DNA of 64,000 bases. It comes from Polyporus tsugae (taxonomy: Eukaryota > Basidiomycota > Agaricomycetes > Polyporales > Polyporaceae). The stretch covers positions 751,501-815,500 of the forward strand of contig JAHRBS010000014.1 of NCBI GenBank assembly GCA_024305745.1, in the 5' to 3' direction. Shown in pieces: positions 34,230-46,053 of the stretch. A program made the translations under genes and the position numbers. Position 1 is the first letter of the stretch; every line of letters starts with the position of its first letter. The notes below the pieces were generated by a model that was not told the DNA's origin, searched no databases, and worked only from the letters and a program-made list of their open reading frames with translations.

Positions 34230-37200
34230 TACCGCGGACTGCTTGTATCGATAGCCATTCCTTTCTATACCACTCTTAACACCCTGGGTCTCCACGGTGG
34301 TGTATGCTCTTCGTCTCCGTTCCATCGTCTTCACCATCTTACCCCGACAACTGCTCCTCGTCCCTCCCTATGGACTACTGGAGTTACTAATGCGGGGAAG
34401 AGCAAGATTCTCTGAGAAAAGGCATGAATTCAGCCATGAGATCGTCCGCACGTCTCTTGGTTTTACTACGTGTCTAACATCCTCTACTTTCGTACATAGG
34501 CAGACGTACACTTAACGCCCTATCGTGCTTATCCTGAGGGAATGAAATCCGTTGCGCAACAATTCTGGGAGGCTCACGTGGGTTATGCTGAACGTCTGTT
34601 GCACTACCCCGCAAAATCGCTCTGCGTCCTCGTCCGTGGGCTGGCGGAGTTATCAAAGTGGGGCATAGTAACCGCTTCTCGAGGACACCCATTCGCTTTA
34701 CCCGGGAAGACCGCACTGGTCCCTCGGCATCGGGCCGCGTCCCACATGAGTCCTTGCCCATGTATTTCGCACTTGAAGCTTGAAGCCACAAATCGACTCA
34801 CATTGACCCCAATACGACATGACCGAGTGCGGTGCAACACTGGGAGCTCTTGGCACGACGCGGGGACGTAAGAAGACTTTCGGTACACGTTGTTTCTGTC
34901 ATGGTCGAGAAGCCGACAAGAACTCGTCCCCATGCCATGAATAGGCCTGCGCCAGGCACGACCTATGTAGGAATAACTGCCCGCAAGCTGAGGGTACTAG
35001 GCAGCCGTTGGGGCGTCTCAGGGTATACGTAAACGGCGGTGAGGAGTACGAGTACCTGCCAGTAGCTTGCATCGAAAGGCGTCTTGCGAAGCTGGCCGTG
35101 GAACGGTAGGCGTAACGGGTGTCAACGAGACAGGTAGTACGAGTCGGAGCTAGAAGCACGTACCAAATTCCAATGGTGTCTCGTCCTTGCTTGAGCAGAA
35201 CGGGCGATCCTAGAGTATGCTGCTGCGATAACGGTGGACGAAACCCAGTAGCAAAGACGAGGGCTGGGGAAAGGAATTACACGGTCCATGAATGCAGCGA
35301 AGAGCGACAATGCCTGACATGCGGAGGGGACGAGCTCGAGGTCGACGCGAGGCAATATGGTGGGACGATCCTCCAATCCACTTCCAAAGAGTGGACAACG
35401 AAATAGCACGGATGTATGCGGGTCGGAATAGCGCATCTGATCCCATGAAGGCGTGATGAAATGAGTACCAGCAAACGGAGGGGCCGGGGAGGATCGGCAC
35501 CTGAACAGCCGTTGGTGCAGTGGCATGCCACACATCCGGTCCACCTGCTTCGACTCCAACCCTTCGCTCATCCTGCAATCGTGAAACGACGGTCATACGA
35601 GAAGGTAGAGGGGGACCGTGCATGCATACATCCCCTCAGACTCCAGAGTCCAGAGTAGCAAGGAATCAGGTACTAGGAGCTGGCAGTGGAAGAGGACCGC
35701 GACCCCAACAATTGTCCCCCAGCTCGAGGCTGCCCGCACCGAGTTCATACGAGCCTCGAGGCGACCTCGATACTCAAATCTCGCACCATTCCACTACCAT
35801 ACTGCGTATTTTTAGGAACTTCATGCGCAGCTCGAACAACGTGGACGGCAGAAGGTTAAGTGAATGAGCGTTCCGACCTTTCATATGCTCCCCAAGAAAC
35901 CCTCCCACATCCATACGCACTGGCAAGCTGCGGGTCGCCAGTCCATTATGCAGACCTTTAGTCACGTTCGAGGCTCGCCGCAGTCTCTATCCAACGGATA
36001 GGGTCTCGACTGCACCTGCTCACAGTCAGCTTCTTCTAGGATGCTCACTGGGAGGGTACACATGGCGCAACCACCACCTCGACCGCGCAAATATCGCCGA
36101 CCGTGTAAATACCGGCGGATGATGAGCACGCGAGACACAGGCGGAGGCTAACGTTATCCTTTCGTCATCCATCTCGCAGCTTGAGGAAGCAATTGTCACC
36201 TAGGCGGCCCGGTCGATGTCTAACGGATGACCTGCACTTCGTCTGGCTCAATGGCTGATACCTCCTTTGCAGCAACTTGATGTTGAGCTCACAGCCTTAA
36301 TGAAATGTCGATGGGATCGCGTCGTGCGCTGATCGAAGAATCCCTTCGAAAGCCGGGGGTCGGACTGCCCCAACATGCACGAAGTTGGGAATCGGGTGGG
36401 TGCTGCGCAAAGGTTTAAGTATTCGAAAATCATTGATCCGCTCGACTGGCTTTGCCCGTAGTTTGGCTGTTATGACCGGCACTAACCCATTAGGCGTTAG
36501 CTCAGAATATCATAATCGACGCACTAATCTCGTCAGCCATCTCAACAGATGACGCGCGCTGAGAGGAGCGATGTCGAGAGGGTTTTGTCCACCGGAATCA
36601 CTGCATTAACGCCATAAGCTCGTGGTGAATAGGTGTCTTAACCACAACAACGGATACGTCTCGACTCACGGGGCATATGCGTGGCCCGGGCATAGTGTCG
36701 CATGTCCCTGAGGACTCGGAGGCGGGGTGCCATCACGTCACCTTGCAGGTATGAAATTCCGGGAAAACAGCGTGTTGACAGTGGTTGTACAAAGCATAGT
36801 CGTCGAGTACTCGTCCGAAGCTGCAGTCTTGGAAAGGTTGCGCGACCATCGCGATCCGCGAAAATCGAGGCTTGGTAATTGAGGTGGATTCTAACAACTT
36901 GAATGGAAGAGCACGCAATTTCGACTGCGCAAAGATGAGACTGTGACGTCGCAAAATTTTAGGGAAAGCATACGGCGTATTACGACAACGTTTTCGACTG
37001 ACCTGGAGGGTGTGATCCTGGCGAGCGCAGCAGGCCTGGTGTCGCGGACGAGCGGTGAAGCTGAAGGTGGTAAAGGGCGGCATGCGCAGACGCAGGTTTG
37101 AGCGCTCGACGCCCTCGGCAAACTCCGGGAAACGGGCCGACCGAAACGCCAGCACACGACTCTGGCAAGTCGTCGTTTCAAGTTCACGGTGACCAACTGC

Positions 37201-37720
37201 ATGATGGCAGCACGATACCCACTGCATCCTCGATGACCACAGGGACGTTCTAGTCACAATACAAGGAGCGTTGCGCTCGAGAACGGGAGGTGCGCTAAAT
37301 TTGGACGACCACAGACCCTATGCAGGACTCGGATATGCGCCACGCAGTCCGAGGTTCGCGGCCCACTTACTGATCAGAGAACTGACCACTCTGAGGCTAA
37401 TAGCGGACAAAGCGAACCACATTGGTAGCCTTCCACATGTATTCAACCAGAGATAGATTCTCTATGAAATCCCCCAGGATGATCCACAGCTAAAGATGTT
37501 GTGGCCGCCCATTGCGCGCCACGTCGAGCTCCAATTGAGCTGAGGTCCACACGCGAAAGGTGAGTGTAGGTGAAAACAACAGTGGGGTATCAGCACTAAC
37601 ACCTTCCGAAGTTCACAGTCGTGCCATGCTGCAAACGATCAGCGCGTCGGCTAAATCTGCTCCGCAGGTGGATGCGTACGCCGTCTTGCCCCGACTCACG
37701 GCGACCCTCGAAAAAAGCGG
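34230..37720. other. Gene-poor stretch of about 3.5 kb
   Basis: No recognisable gene, RNA or transposon. Open frames occur on both strands (for example 35122-35623 and 36733-37257, -) but none shows family motifs or a coherent exon chain. It could hold decayed repeats, lineage-specific genes or regulatory RNA; I see nothing that decides. Confidence 0.4.
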
Positions 37721-37727
37721 TATAAAA
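37721..37727 (+). promoter_or_regulatory. TATA box of the Pro-Ser-Gly repeat gene
   Basis: TATAAAA at 37721-37727, 109 nt before the start codon at 37836, followed by a pyrimidine-rich leader typical of strongly expressed fungal genes. Confidence 0.6.
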
Positions 37728-37835
37728 ACCCCTCCACCGTCACCGTCTTTCCTCAGTTCCATCCACTTCTACTTTCTTGTGCACAAGTCCTCAGATAACA
37801 CCTGCTTGCATTTATCTCACCGCGACAACATAAAG

Positions 37836-39085
37836 ATGATGCACCTTCTCAACTTCGTCCTCGCCGCCCTCGTTGTTGGCCGAGGTGAGTGTAGAATTTC
37901 AGCTTCAGAGAGGGTTTTGCTAACATGAGCTGGCATACAGTTGCTGCTGCTCCCGCCGGGCCTGCTTCTGGCGCACCCAGCAGGCTCCCGTCTGGTGTGC
38001 CCAGTGGGCTCCCGTTCCCCTCGGACCCTGCCCCGTCCGGTGTGCACTCGGGCTTCCCTATTCCATCGGGTGCGCCGTCTGGTGTTCCGCCCCCGTCCCC
38101 GCACTCCGGCGCGCCCAGTGGGTTCCCTTCTGGCGCCCCCCCTGCTCCGTCGGGCGCACCCTCCGGTGTCCCGTCTAACGCACGCCGCCAAGCCCCGTCG
38201 GGCGCACCTCCCTCTGGCGCCCCGTCTGGCTTCCCCAGGCCTTCGGGTCCCCCGCCTTCTGGTGCTCCGTCCGGCCTCCCCAGGCCCTCGGGTGCTCCCT
38301 CCGGCGTGCCGCCCCCGCCCCCGCCCTCTGGTGCCCCTTCGGGCCCTGCACCTTCGGGTCCCGCTCCCTCGGGCCCTGCTCCGTCCGGTGCTCCCTCGAA
38401 CGCGCGCCGCCAGGCCCCATCTGGCGCTCCTCCTTCTGGTGCTCCATCTGGCGTCCCTAGGCCGTCGGGTGCCCCACCCTCTGGTGCGCCGTCGGGCTTC
38501 CCTAGGCCTTCGGGTGCGCCATCTGGTGTGCCGCCCCCGCCCCCACCGTCTGGTGCTCCTTCCGGCCCCGCTCCCTCCGGCCCTGCGCCGTCGGGTCCTG
38601 CCCCCTCGGGCGCGCCCTCCGGTATCCACGCCGCCCGCCAGGCCCCATCCGGCGCACCTCCCTCTGGTGCGCCGTCTGGCTTCCCCAGGCCTTCTGGTCC
38701 CCCGCCTTCTGGTGCTCCCTCCGGCCTCCCCAGGCCCTCGGGTGCGCCGTCTAGTGTCCCGCCCCCGCCCCCGCCCTCTAGTGCCCCTTCGGGCCCTGCC
38801 CCGTCGGGGCCTGCTCCCTCTAGGGCTCCATCTAACGCGCGCCGCCAGGCCCCGTCGGGCCCTGCCCCCTCCGGAGCTCCCCACTCGGGCTTGCCCCCGA
38901 GGCCTTCGGGTGCCCCGTCTGGTGCGCCCCCCTCCGGCGTGCCGCACTTCCCGTCGGGCGCTGCTCCCTCTGGCGCGCCTCCCTCTGGTGCTCCGTCGGG
39001 CTTCCCCAGGCCGTCGGGCCCTCCCCCTTCGGGTGCTCCCTCGGGCCCTGCTCCCTCCGGTCCGATCCCGACCGTTTCGGCCTGA
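37836..39085 (+). CDS. Secreted Pro-Ser-Gly-Ala repeat protein with dibasic sites (Kex2-processed repeat candidate)
   Basis: Exon 1 encodes the signal peptide (MMHLLNFVLAALVVG) and is spliced across a 56-61-nt intron to the rest. The mature part is almost only P, S, G and A, with units such as PSGAPSGFPRPSG and PSGAPSGPAPSG. Long modules of 74, 76 and 69 residues begin QAPSGAPPSGAPSG or QAPSGPAP and are separated by NARR (RR codons at 38183-38188, 38405-38410 and 38840-38845); the third boundary is HAAR (38636) and has lost the first Arg. Arg-Arg followed by Gln is a good Kex2 site and would leave an N-terminal Gln able to cyclise to pyroglutamate. No cysteine, enzyme domain or GPI tail is seen. 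It may be a wall or surface-active polymer precursor, or simply a low-complexity wall protein. Confidence 0.75.
38189..38839 (+). repeat. Three long tandem modules (222, 228 and 207 bp)
   Basis: Modules start at each QAP(S) codon set after the RR/AR site and share internal order: GAPPSGAPSG, PRPSG, PPPPPPS, repeated GPAPS, then the basic site. Codon choice differs between copies at many third positions. Confidence 0.8.
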
Positions 39086-39716
39086 GGGGATGCATGTCCC
39101 TCACAAACCAGCAAGTCCGCTGTTCATTTCCGTCTGAAGAATCGTGTTCCGAAAGAAATGTGGAAGGGCGGGACGTCGTCGTAGGATAAATCCAGGCTCA
39201 TGGTCGATGGAGGCGTAGTGTCATTTTCCTTCGCCTTTGCTACTTCAAGACGCAGTCGATCGTGGATTGGGGTGTCCTGTGCGATTGTTCTCTCTCATAG
39301 AATCCAATGTGTTTGTTGCCTCCGTATTCAATTGATAAGCCACAGTCATTCCTTGCCATTGCTTTGCTCGAACTCGCGAGTGTTGAACCCACTAGTAGAA
39401 GGAACCCAAGAGCGATAAGTTTCTCCAGCTTGAGAGCCGATGTTCCCACGCGACGTCACGGTTTCCGCTGCCTCTCTCCGAGTATCTGTGATCTTGCACC
39501 CTTAGCCATCATATGAATTCGACATCAGGATTGCTCCCCTTACGAAAACGAGCTGTAGCATACTCAAAATACAAGAGATTCATAGAGGTCTATAACGTCG
39601 TGAACAAAGTCCAATTACATCAAAGCGTGTACACACCGATCGTAAATATCACCTCCCCGTCCTACCCCCTACACTTCCAACACACGCGACCATGGTCCAA
39701 GCCGATCTCAATGTCT
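39086..39716. other. Convergent intergenic region
   Basis: Contains the 3' flanks of the repeat protein (+) and GH16-B (-). No gene seen. Confidence 0.5.
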
Positions 39717-41306
39717 TCAGATCATGAACAAAGCGAGCACAGACCCGAACATCGCCCCCAGGACTGCCACGTGGGAGTTCGTCCCACCGACAAGTCCGGT
39801 AGCCCCATTTGTGCCTGTGCTCGACGACGCTCCGTTTCCGCCTGATGTCGCGGTGGGGGCTACCGACGAGAGGACAATACTGGAGCCAGATTCCGTCGGG
39901 TCAAGCGCATCCCCCAGCGAGTACGCCTTGACGTAGTTGATCTCGAAGAACGCGTCGGCGTACTGGCTGGTTCCGTTGTTGATCACGTTCTCGAGGTACT
40001 GGGGGTAATACGACGAGCACAGGTCAGAGCACCGCAAGCGAAGGATGATTGGAAGGGATAACATACGCATGTAGATGAGTTTCCGACGGGACCGCCGCAC
40101 GTTTGTGCGTAGATGGTCGGCTGCCCGGCGCTATACGCCGGAGTAGATGGCGTGAACGGACTGAGCACGAGTGAAGGACGGGGATGCTTACAAGTCACCG
40201 CAGAGAGTAATGTCGAGCACGAGCTGTTGAGGCGTGAAGAAGTTTGTGACGTTACATGTGGATGCCGGCCATGATGCGGACGGAGTTCCCCAGGTCGATG
40301 GGTCAACAGAGGTCGAGGAGTTGCTGATATCCGCAGGAATGCTGTTTCTCTATACGGCGCAAGAACAATCAGCGTCGATACAAACACCCGCTGGAAAGCA
40401 GGAACGTACACTCCAGAACCAGACACTAGATCGAAACCGTGTCAGTTGGCACGTCCTACAACGACAGACAGTCACATGAACTCACAAGATGCCCGAAACG
40501 TCGAACTGTGCCGCCCAGACGCCTCCGCCCGCGGACGCGAAGTCAGCTCCGGCATTGTTCGGCTGCGACTCGATGACTGTGCAACCAATGGACGAGTTCA
40601 CACCCTGAGAGCAGTCCGTGCCCGAAGTCTTGCCTAATTGCATGACGTTTGCCGGTTGGGTGCAACCGGCGGTCGTGTGGAGCGTCATCTGGTTGTCTGC
40701 CGCCAGGTTGACGAGCTCCATGATATCGATCTCGCCCCCAGCGGGCCAGTTAGGTCCCTTTGTCCAGAAACTCGGCCATACCTGAGAACGTTGAGAGAAA
40801 CAATCCTCGTAGGAAACACTCAGTACGCACCGAGCATCCGAATGGGATATGAACTGCGTCGAGCACGAAGACGCTTCCTACAGAGAAGAAATCGTGCGTG
40901 TTGATTTTGACCTGAGTGAACGTCGGCTCAGCAAGCAAGGCCGGCTCTGGGCTTTTACAAATGGCGACTTACGGAGTTCCGCTTGAAGTTGAATGGAACG
41001 AACGTGGTGTTGTCGACCTTGATGATCGCACGTCCGGCATCGTTGACAAACGTGAGCTTGCTCGCAGTCGCGTTCGCCTCGCTCAGGAAGTTGACATCGC
41101 CTGCAATGGCCGGTCGCGATGAGCGACTAGTGTATCACCGAGATCATGCGATACACGGACGCACCGTTTGTCGTGTTGTCAAATCCGTCAAAAAAGTCCC
41201 ATCCTTGGAAGAAATTTGACCCCGAGTATGACTGGACGAGGTTGAACGCCGCAAGGGTCTGCGCGGCCGACAAGGAGAGGACACCGAGGGACGTGAGGAG
41301 GCGCAT
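39717..41306 (-). CDS. GPI-anchored GH16 glycosidase (Lam16A-like beta-glucanase), copy B
   Basis: A paralogue of the enzyme at 15055-16703. The start at 41306 gives a signal peptide (MRLLTSLGVLSLSAAQTLA), then FNLVQSYSGSNFFQGWDFF. It is spliced to DVNFLSEANATASKLTFVN, VKINTHDFFSVGSVFVLDA, and VWPSFWTKGPNWPAGGEID. The catalytic motif GGEIDIME is intact. GCTQPANVMQLGKTSGTDC and GGGVWAAQFDVSGI follow, then ENVINNGTSQYADAFFEINYV. The C-terminus is Ser/Gly/Asn-rich with a hydrophobic end (AVLGAMFGSVLALFMI), a GPI signal. Intron positions match copy A at the junctions I compared (before DVN, before VKI/VRI, before VWP). Both copies look functional, so they may differ in expression or substrate. 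Confidence 0.88.
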
Positions 41307-42069
41307 GGGGTGGGAGGACGCAGGGTGTGGTAGTGGACGACAGGAGACAAGGTGCTAGGTTCTGGCGTGCCGCAGCTGGACTCGGCCACGCGTTTTACCT
41401 GTCGGAATGAAGGGTGTTCGCACAGATGCACAGCCGTGAGTTATATGTGGATTCCGTGTGAATGGTGGGGACTATTAATACGGACTTCGGTGGTTCTTTG
41501 CTCACGGGCACTTTTGCCTGCCTCAGTATGTGTTCGTTGAAGTGCTTATACAAGAAATGGCACCGTTGGCATTCGAGGGCGAAAGCCCAGGGATAGGGTC
41601 TGTAGGTGGGTCGACGTCGTTGGGCCCCAAGACAAGCTGGCAGGATAGTCCCGGGCGCACCGTAGTCCGCCATGAGTGATACTTGGAGTTCATCTGCGTT
41701 CGCAGACAACAACGTCCCGGAGAGAAAACAATAGGGAGCGTCAAGGGATACATAAGTGGTATGAATGACAAGACGGAGGTCGACGTCGATGGGAGGCGAC
41801 AAGGCCTTGTGGCGCGGCGGCTACGGTAACTTAGTGGTGGCTGTGAAAATTTCCCACCCGCGACGCATGAAGGGCACCCTGGCAACCACCCTCGAACAGC
41901 TTGACTCTTGTCCGACGGACCCTTCTAACGAATGTAAAAACCAACTCGAACAACAAACACCCACTGATCATCGCATTAAACCCTCAAAAATAGCCGCAAC
42001 TATGGTAGTCCCAGAAAGTCCGAGAATCCACCGACAAAGCGCATGAGGCTTGCCATGAGCAAATCCAAC
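41307..42069. other. Spacer between GH16-B and the GH16 relic
   Basis: No gene seen. A minus-strand AATAAA at 42070-42075 just beyond is a likely old polyadenylation signal of the relic. Confidence 0.4.
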
Positions 42070-42097
42070 TTTATTCAGGGTCAAAAACTAGCCAACT

Positions 42098-42310
42098 TCA
42101 CAAGAACGCCCACAAGAACGCAGCGAGGACGGATGTACCCAGCAGTGCAACGTATGAGGGCGTCGACGGGCGGGCCCCGTTACCGCTCCCTGTCCCACGC
42201 GAGGTGTTACCGTCCGTGCCGCTGCTGTTGCTGCTACTCGTGCTCGAAGAGGGCAGTGCACTTTTGCTGGTGCAACTTGAAGCGCTCCAAGGTCTTGAAT
42301 CAAGCTTAAA
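42098..42310 (-). pseudogene. 3' relic of a third GPI-anchored GH16-like gene
   Basis: The minus strand encodes a Ser/Thr/Gly-rich stretch (SSSTSSSNSSGTDGNTSRG) followed by SYVALLGTSVLAAFLWAFL and a stop at 42098. This matches the GPI tail of GH16 copy A (SYVAVVGATVLAVVSWMLL) in position and pattern, and less closely copy B. No catalytic exon is found upstream on the same strand before 43.2 kb. An AATAAA follows 23 nt after the stop. It could instead be the tail of another GPI protein. Confidence 0.5.
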
Positions 42311-43196
42311 ATCCGACAGTTTTTTTTTCCTTGAAGGTTGTAGGTCTCTCAATAACATGGATGAGCGAGATACTGTATATACATACTTGGCAAGATTTGG
42401 CAGAGAACAGAGCAAAGTTGGGACAAAGTGGCAGAGGGCCGACTCGGATCGGACGCCAACGAATGCTCAGCGCTCAGCTGCCACGTGGAGTTGCCCTTTA
42501 TGGTGCGCTGAGCGCGCGGATTGCAACGTCGCCAAAGCAACTCCGAAGTCAACAACGTCGAATCACCGTGTCATGATCATCCAATGATCATCTCACTTGG
42601 CTTCTTTTCTCTCCCCAAGTGACTATGTAGTGATCAAAGCTTGTGAAGATTCAGATTCGGACTATGTCAACGCGTGCTAACCATCGGAGCACAGGCGGGC
42701 TGGAGACGTCGAAGATGCGAATGCCGCGTTCACTGATTTGGGCGGAGTCGGTCAAGATCAGCACTCCACAAAGCTCTGATGCCCTTTGTAGCGAGCTTTA
42801 TGTTGACGGCAGGTTGACGGCCTACTACTTTCCCCTCGTGTGAGTGGCAGTGACGCGAACGACACAGGGACATTCACTGAAGTTGCAATGCCCTCCAAAT
42901 CACGGTCGGTGCGCTTTTGTCTTTCCAACCACAAAGTTCGTCGCTGACAGGTCCCAGTTGTCGTGCCACACCCGCATTGCCCCCTTGGGTCCTACAAAGA
43001 AATGCTTTGACATCTCTCATTGTCTTCTTCATGGTCAATACGGATGGCTAGGGAGGCTTCTGGCGTATATAAACCCGCTGGATAAGGTCTGTCGCTTGCT
43101 CTGTCATCACCCCTCCACACCGGCACTCTCGGACCCAAACACCTTTGACAACCACCCCTTGCTTCATCCCCGTTACCACATCAGATCACTGTGACC
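42311..43196. other. Intergenic region with the MYND-gene promoter
   Basis: TATATAAA at 43066-43073 (+) lies about 125 nt before the MYND start, followed by a pyrimidine-rich leader. Nothing else recognised. Confidence 0.5.
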
Positions 43197-44207
43197 ATGG
43201 ATGTCAAGAATCGAGGCCCGGAGTCCATCCTTGGACTATGGTCTTCCAACAAGGGATGTGACTGGTGTAATGCACCGCGCGCGGAGGCACTCAAACAGTG
43301 TATGGGGTGCGCAGCCATACGGTACTGCAGCAAGGAATGCCAATCCGCCGCCTGGCCAACCCACAAGTGAGTCCAAAGAACCTATGGCGGTGACCTTAAC
43401 CATCGACCTCAACTATCGGTTTGTAGGCACCTCTGCAGCTCGCGTTCGGCCCTCAAAGTTCCGTCCATCTACTCAATGCTCGGCCACACAACTTCGATTG
43501 AGCTCCTGCACGCTGGGTTGGATTGGTGGGGAGTCCACAAGCTCAGCTTCTACATGTTCGCCACCGTGTTGGTCGAGCTTGGCGGCGGCGTAGACGAGGC
43601 GTTGAAAGCGCCCCGAGCAGTCGTCTTTGAGCTCGGCCCTCCCGTCGCCTCGGGCGTTGAAGGATCCCCGTCGACGAGGTTCGCTCTCAAGTCCATGGGT
43701 TTCGTCCACCGGGATTCCCTCGACGGGTGCACGGAGCCCCAGTGGTCCGCTTCCTCCATCGCGTATCGCGAGTCCCTTGGACAGTTCTTCCGATCAACGA
43801 TTGACAATCCGGACGCCGTCGGCATCGTTCCAGTCACGTTCACCTTCCGGGACTCGACTCTTACGGCCCAGACTGGCCTGCCCCTCTTCCGTCCCCGGGG
43901 CGGAGCTGTGAATCAACGCACGAAGACGGTCCTGAAGAAGTTGCTCGAGATCGGCACAGTAGGGATCAATACGGGGACCGTTCTCCGCATTCCAACGAAC
44001 GCGAGCCAGAGCGTGCCGGATATCGGGAAGCTCGTGCGAGAGGGGAAGAGTTGGACGTGGACCCCGTATGCCTCGCCGGCCAGGATCCCGATGATGCAGT
44101 TCAGGGCCCCAGCTCCTGACGATGCCTTCGCGGCATATCACCGATTGTGGCCGTACTCTTCCCTCCTTGCAACGCCTCTCGTTGGAGATATCTCGAAGCC
44201 GACTTAG
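43197..44207 (+). CDS. MYND zinc-finger protein
   Basis: The N-terminal MYND finger is complete: GCDWCNAPRAEALKQCMGC, AIRYCSKECQSAAWPTHK spliced to HLC, giving the C-x2-C, C-x2-C, C-x3-C, H-x3-C ligands. MYND fingers bind proline-rich peptides and mediate protein contacts. The intron (GTGAGT near 43366, acceptor near 43427) splits the Lys codon of THK. The rest (about 260 residues) has no SET or other domain I recognise; it includes YMFATVLVELGGGVDEALK, SLGQFFRSTIDNPDAVGIVP and RLWPYSSLLATPLVGD. Proteins of a MYND finger plus an uncharacterised C-terminal part are common in agaricomycetes. The start is the first ATG after the TATA box. Confidence 0.85.
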
Positions 44208-44744
44208 AGGCCATACTAGGTCACCAGAGTGAGCGGAAGGGACGTTATGCTACCATTATGTGACGTGTCTCCATACGTACCAGTTTCCATCACCTGTAAA
44301 GTCGGATGTCATTGGATACAGTGGTACTTAGTGCTTACTCGCCTGCAGTGACTGCACAGCCAACATCGAGCCAGCATCCGGCGAATCAGGGAAGGTCCCG
44401 GGTTCTCCCGACTATAGAGTGAGTCGTGATTTTCTCTTCAATCTTGTTCCGAACGAACGTCGTCCGCGCATATATGCACTCAACTTGAACTGTTGTCCGC
44501 ATTTGTTCCTCCTCTTAGACATCAGAAGCAGCCAACGGCGACATTATCACTACTTAGCTATATGTCGGTGAGTTGGCAGTCCGAACCGTGGGATGACGAT
44601 CTGAAGTGTTTTCCTCCAGGCCATTCCGACCTATCCAGTTTAACTGTAGCCAACGCTAGGAATGCTATCCATGGAGAAATATCGAATAATCCTGCTTCAA
44701 GAGACATACAAACAGTCAAGTTACCGACTTTGTGGTGCAGCTCC
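44208..44744. other. Convergent intergenic region
   Basis: Between the MYND gene (+) and the dehydrogenase gene (-). No gene seen. Confidence 0.5.
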
Positions 44745-46053
44745 TTATTCCTTGGCAACCCTGACTACGACCTTCCCAACGTGCTGCTGGCTCTCTAGGT
44801 ACCCGTACGCATCTCGGAGATGCTCGAAATCGAAGACCTTGTCAATGACTGGCTTCAATTTGGTAGCCTCGATCAGGCGGTTCATGTCTTCGAACCTGTA
44901 CGCGGACCGTTTATGGTGAGTTGGCAACTAGCGATGAAGTAAATTTCCACTTACTGTGTGCGAGAGCCGATAAGGATCCCGCGCATATTGACAGCCTTGC
45001 TGAGAACGAGCATTGGAAGCTCACTCACGTCCCCGGCCTACATTGGACGAGCACAAGTGAGGTTCAGCCATCGGGACTTGAAAGCGGCATCGAACAACAC
45101 GCCCCACGTACCCCAGCCACAATCCCAATAATGGCCACATTTCCTCCGTACGCCACCGTCTTTACCGACTTGATAATCGTGCCCGGCCCCCCGACCTCGA
45201 GGACATGGTCCACACCGCGCCCGTTCGTGACCCTGAGGACCTCCTCCTCCCAGTTCAGGGACCTCTTGTAGTTGATCAGGTACTTCGCCCCCAGCTTCTT
45301 CGCGATCTCAAGTTTCCTGTCCGAGGACGATGTCACGATCACCGTTGCCCCAGACGCGACCGCCAGCTGAAGACCGAAGATCGACACGCCTCCAGTGCCC
45401 TGGACCAGGACGGTGTCCCCACCCTTCAACTTGGGGTTGCCACCGAGGAGGGCGTTGTATGCGGTGACCGCGGCGCACGGGAGAGTCGACGCTTCCTCGT
45501 AGCTCAGGTGTTCGGGGATGCGCACAAGAGCCTTTGCAATACCGATGAGCCCCAGCGTCGCGGCGGGTGAAGGGGAGCGACGGGACGTACATGCGCTGGG
45601 ACGAGCTTGTACTCGGTCAACACACCGTCTATGGGCGCGCCCAAGGTCGTCTGCTTAGTCTCCTCCGAGGCCTCCCCGAAGATGTGCTCGAGCGAGAAGT
45701 TGGGCATGACGCGCTCGCCGACCTTCCAGCCCTGCACGTCCTCGCCGACCGCGACGATCTCGCCCGCCATATCGGAGCCTGGCACCGGGTTCTCCTTCTG
45801 GCCGTGAGAGTACTGGCCCCTGGCGACGACGAGGTCGCGGTACTACGTGCGCGGAGTACAATGCAACTATGATCAGTAAGATGTGACGGGTCAAGATGTT
45901 GTAGGACAGGCGAACCTGGAGGGAGACAGCATGGACTTTGAGGAGAACTTCGGTGGACCTGAGCTTCGGGATCGGGGCTTCTTGCAAGGTAAGGTTGTGG
46001 AAGCCGTCCACCTTCGGGAGGCGGTACTCGCGGGTCGTTTGGGGGAGAGACAT
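44745..46053 (-). CDS. MDR-superfamily alcohol dehydrogenase / quinone oxidoreductase-like enzyme
   Basis: This is a medium-chain dehydrogenase/reductase, probably cytosolic and NAD(P)H-dependent; its substrate is unknown. The start at 46053 gives MSLPQTTREYRLPKVDGFHN and the GroES-like domain (EVLLKVHAVSLQ spliced to YRDLVVARGQY, then PVPGSDMAGEIVAVGEDV). The GHE zinc motif of classical ADH is absent. The Rossmann part has VLVQGTGGVSIFGLQLAVAS and VIVTSSSDRKLEIAKKLGA. Later exons give VLEVGGPGTIIKSVKTV, LSKAVNMRGILIGSRTQ, FEDMNRLIEATKLKPVID and the end VGKVVVRVAKE. The layout fits zinc-type ADH-like proteins of the YogA kind. A minus-strand TATATAAG at 46156-46163 is about 100 nt from the start. 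A broken copy is at 54702-56040 (+). Confidence 0.88.

Noticed and set aside
37849..39114. A 421-codon open frame antisense to the Pro-Ser-Gly repeat gene.
   Set aside because: It is a mirror of the GC-rich repeat (Pro/Glu/Gly codons opposite Pro/Ser/Gly). It lacks a signal peptide, promoter or splice logic, while the sense frame has all three.
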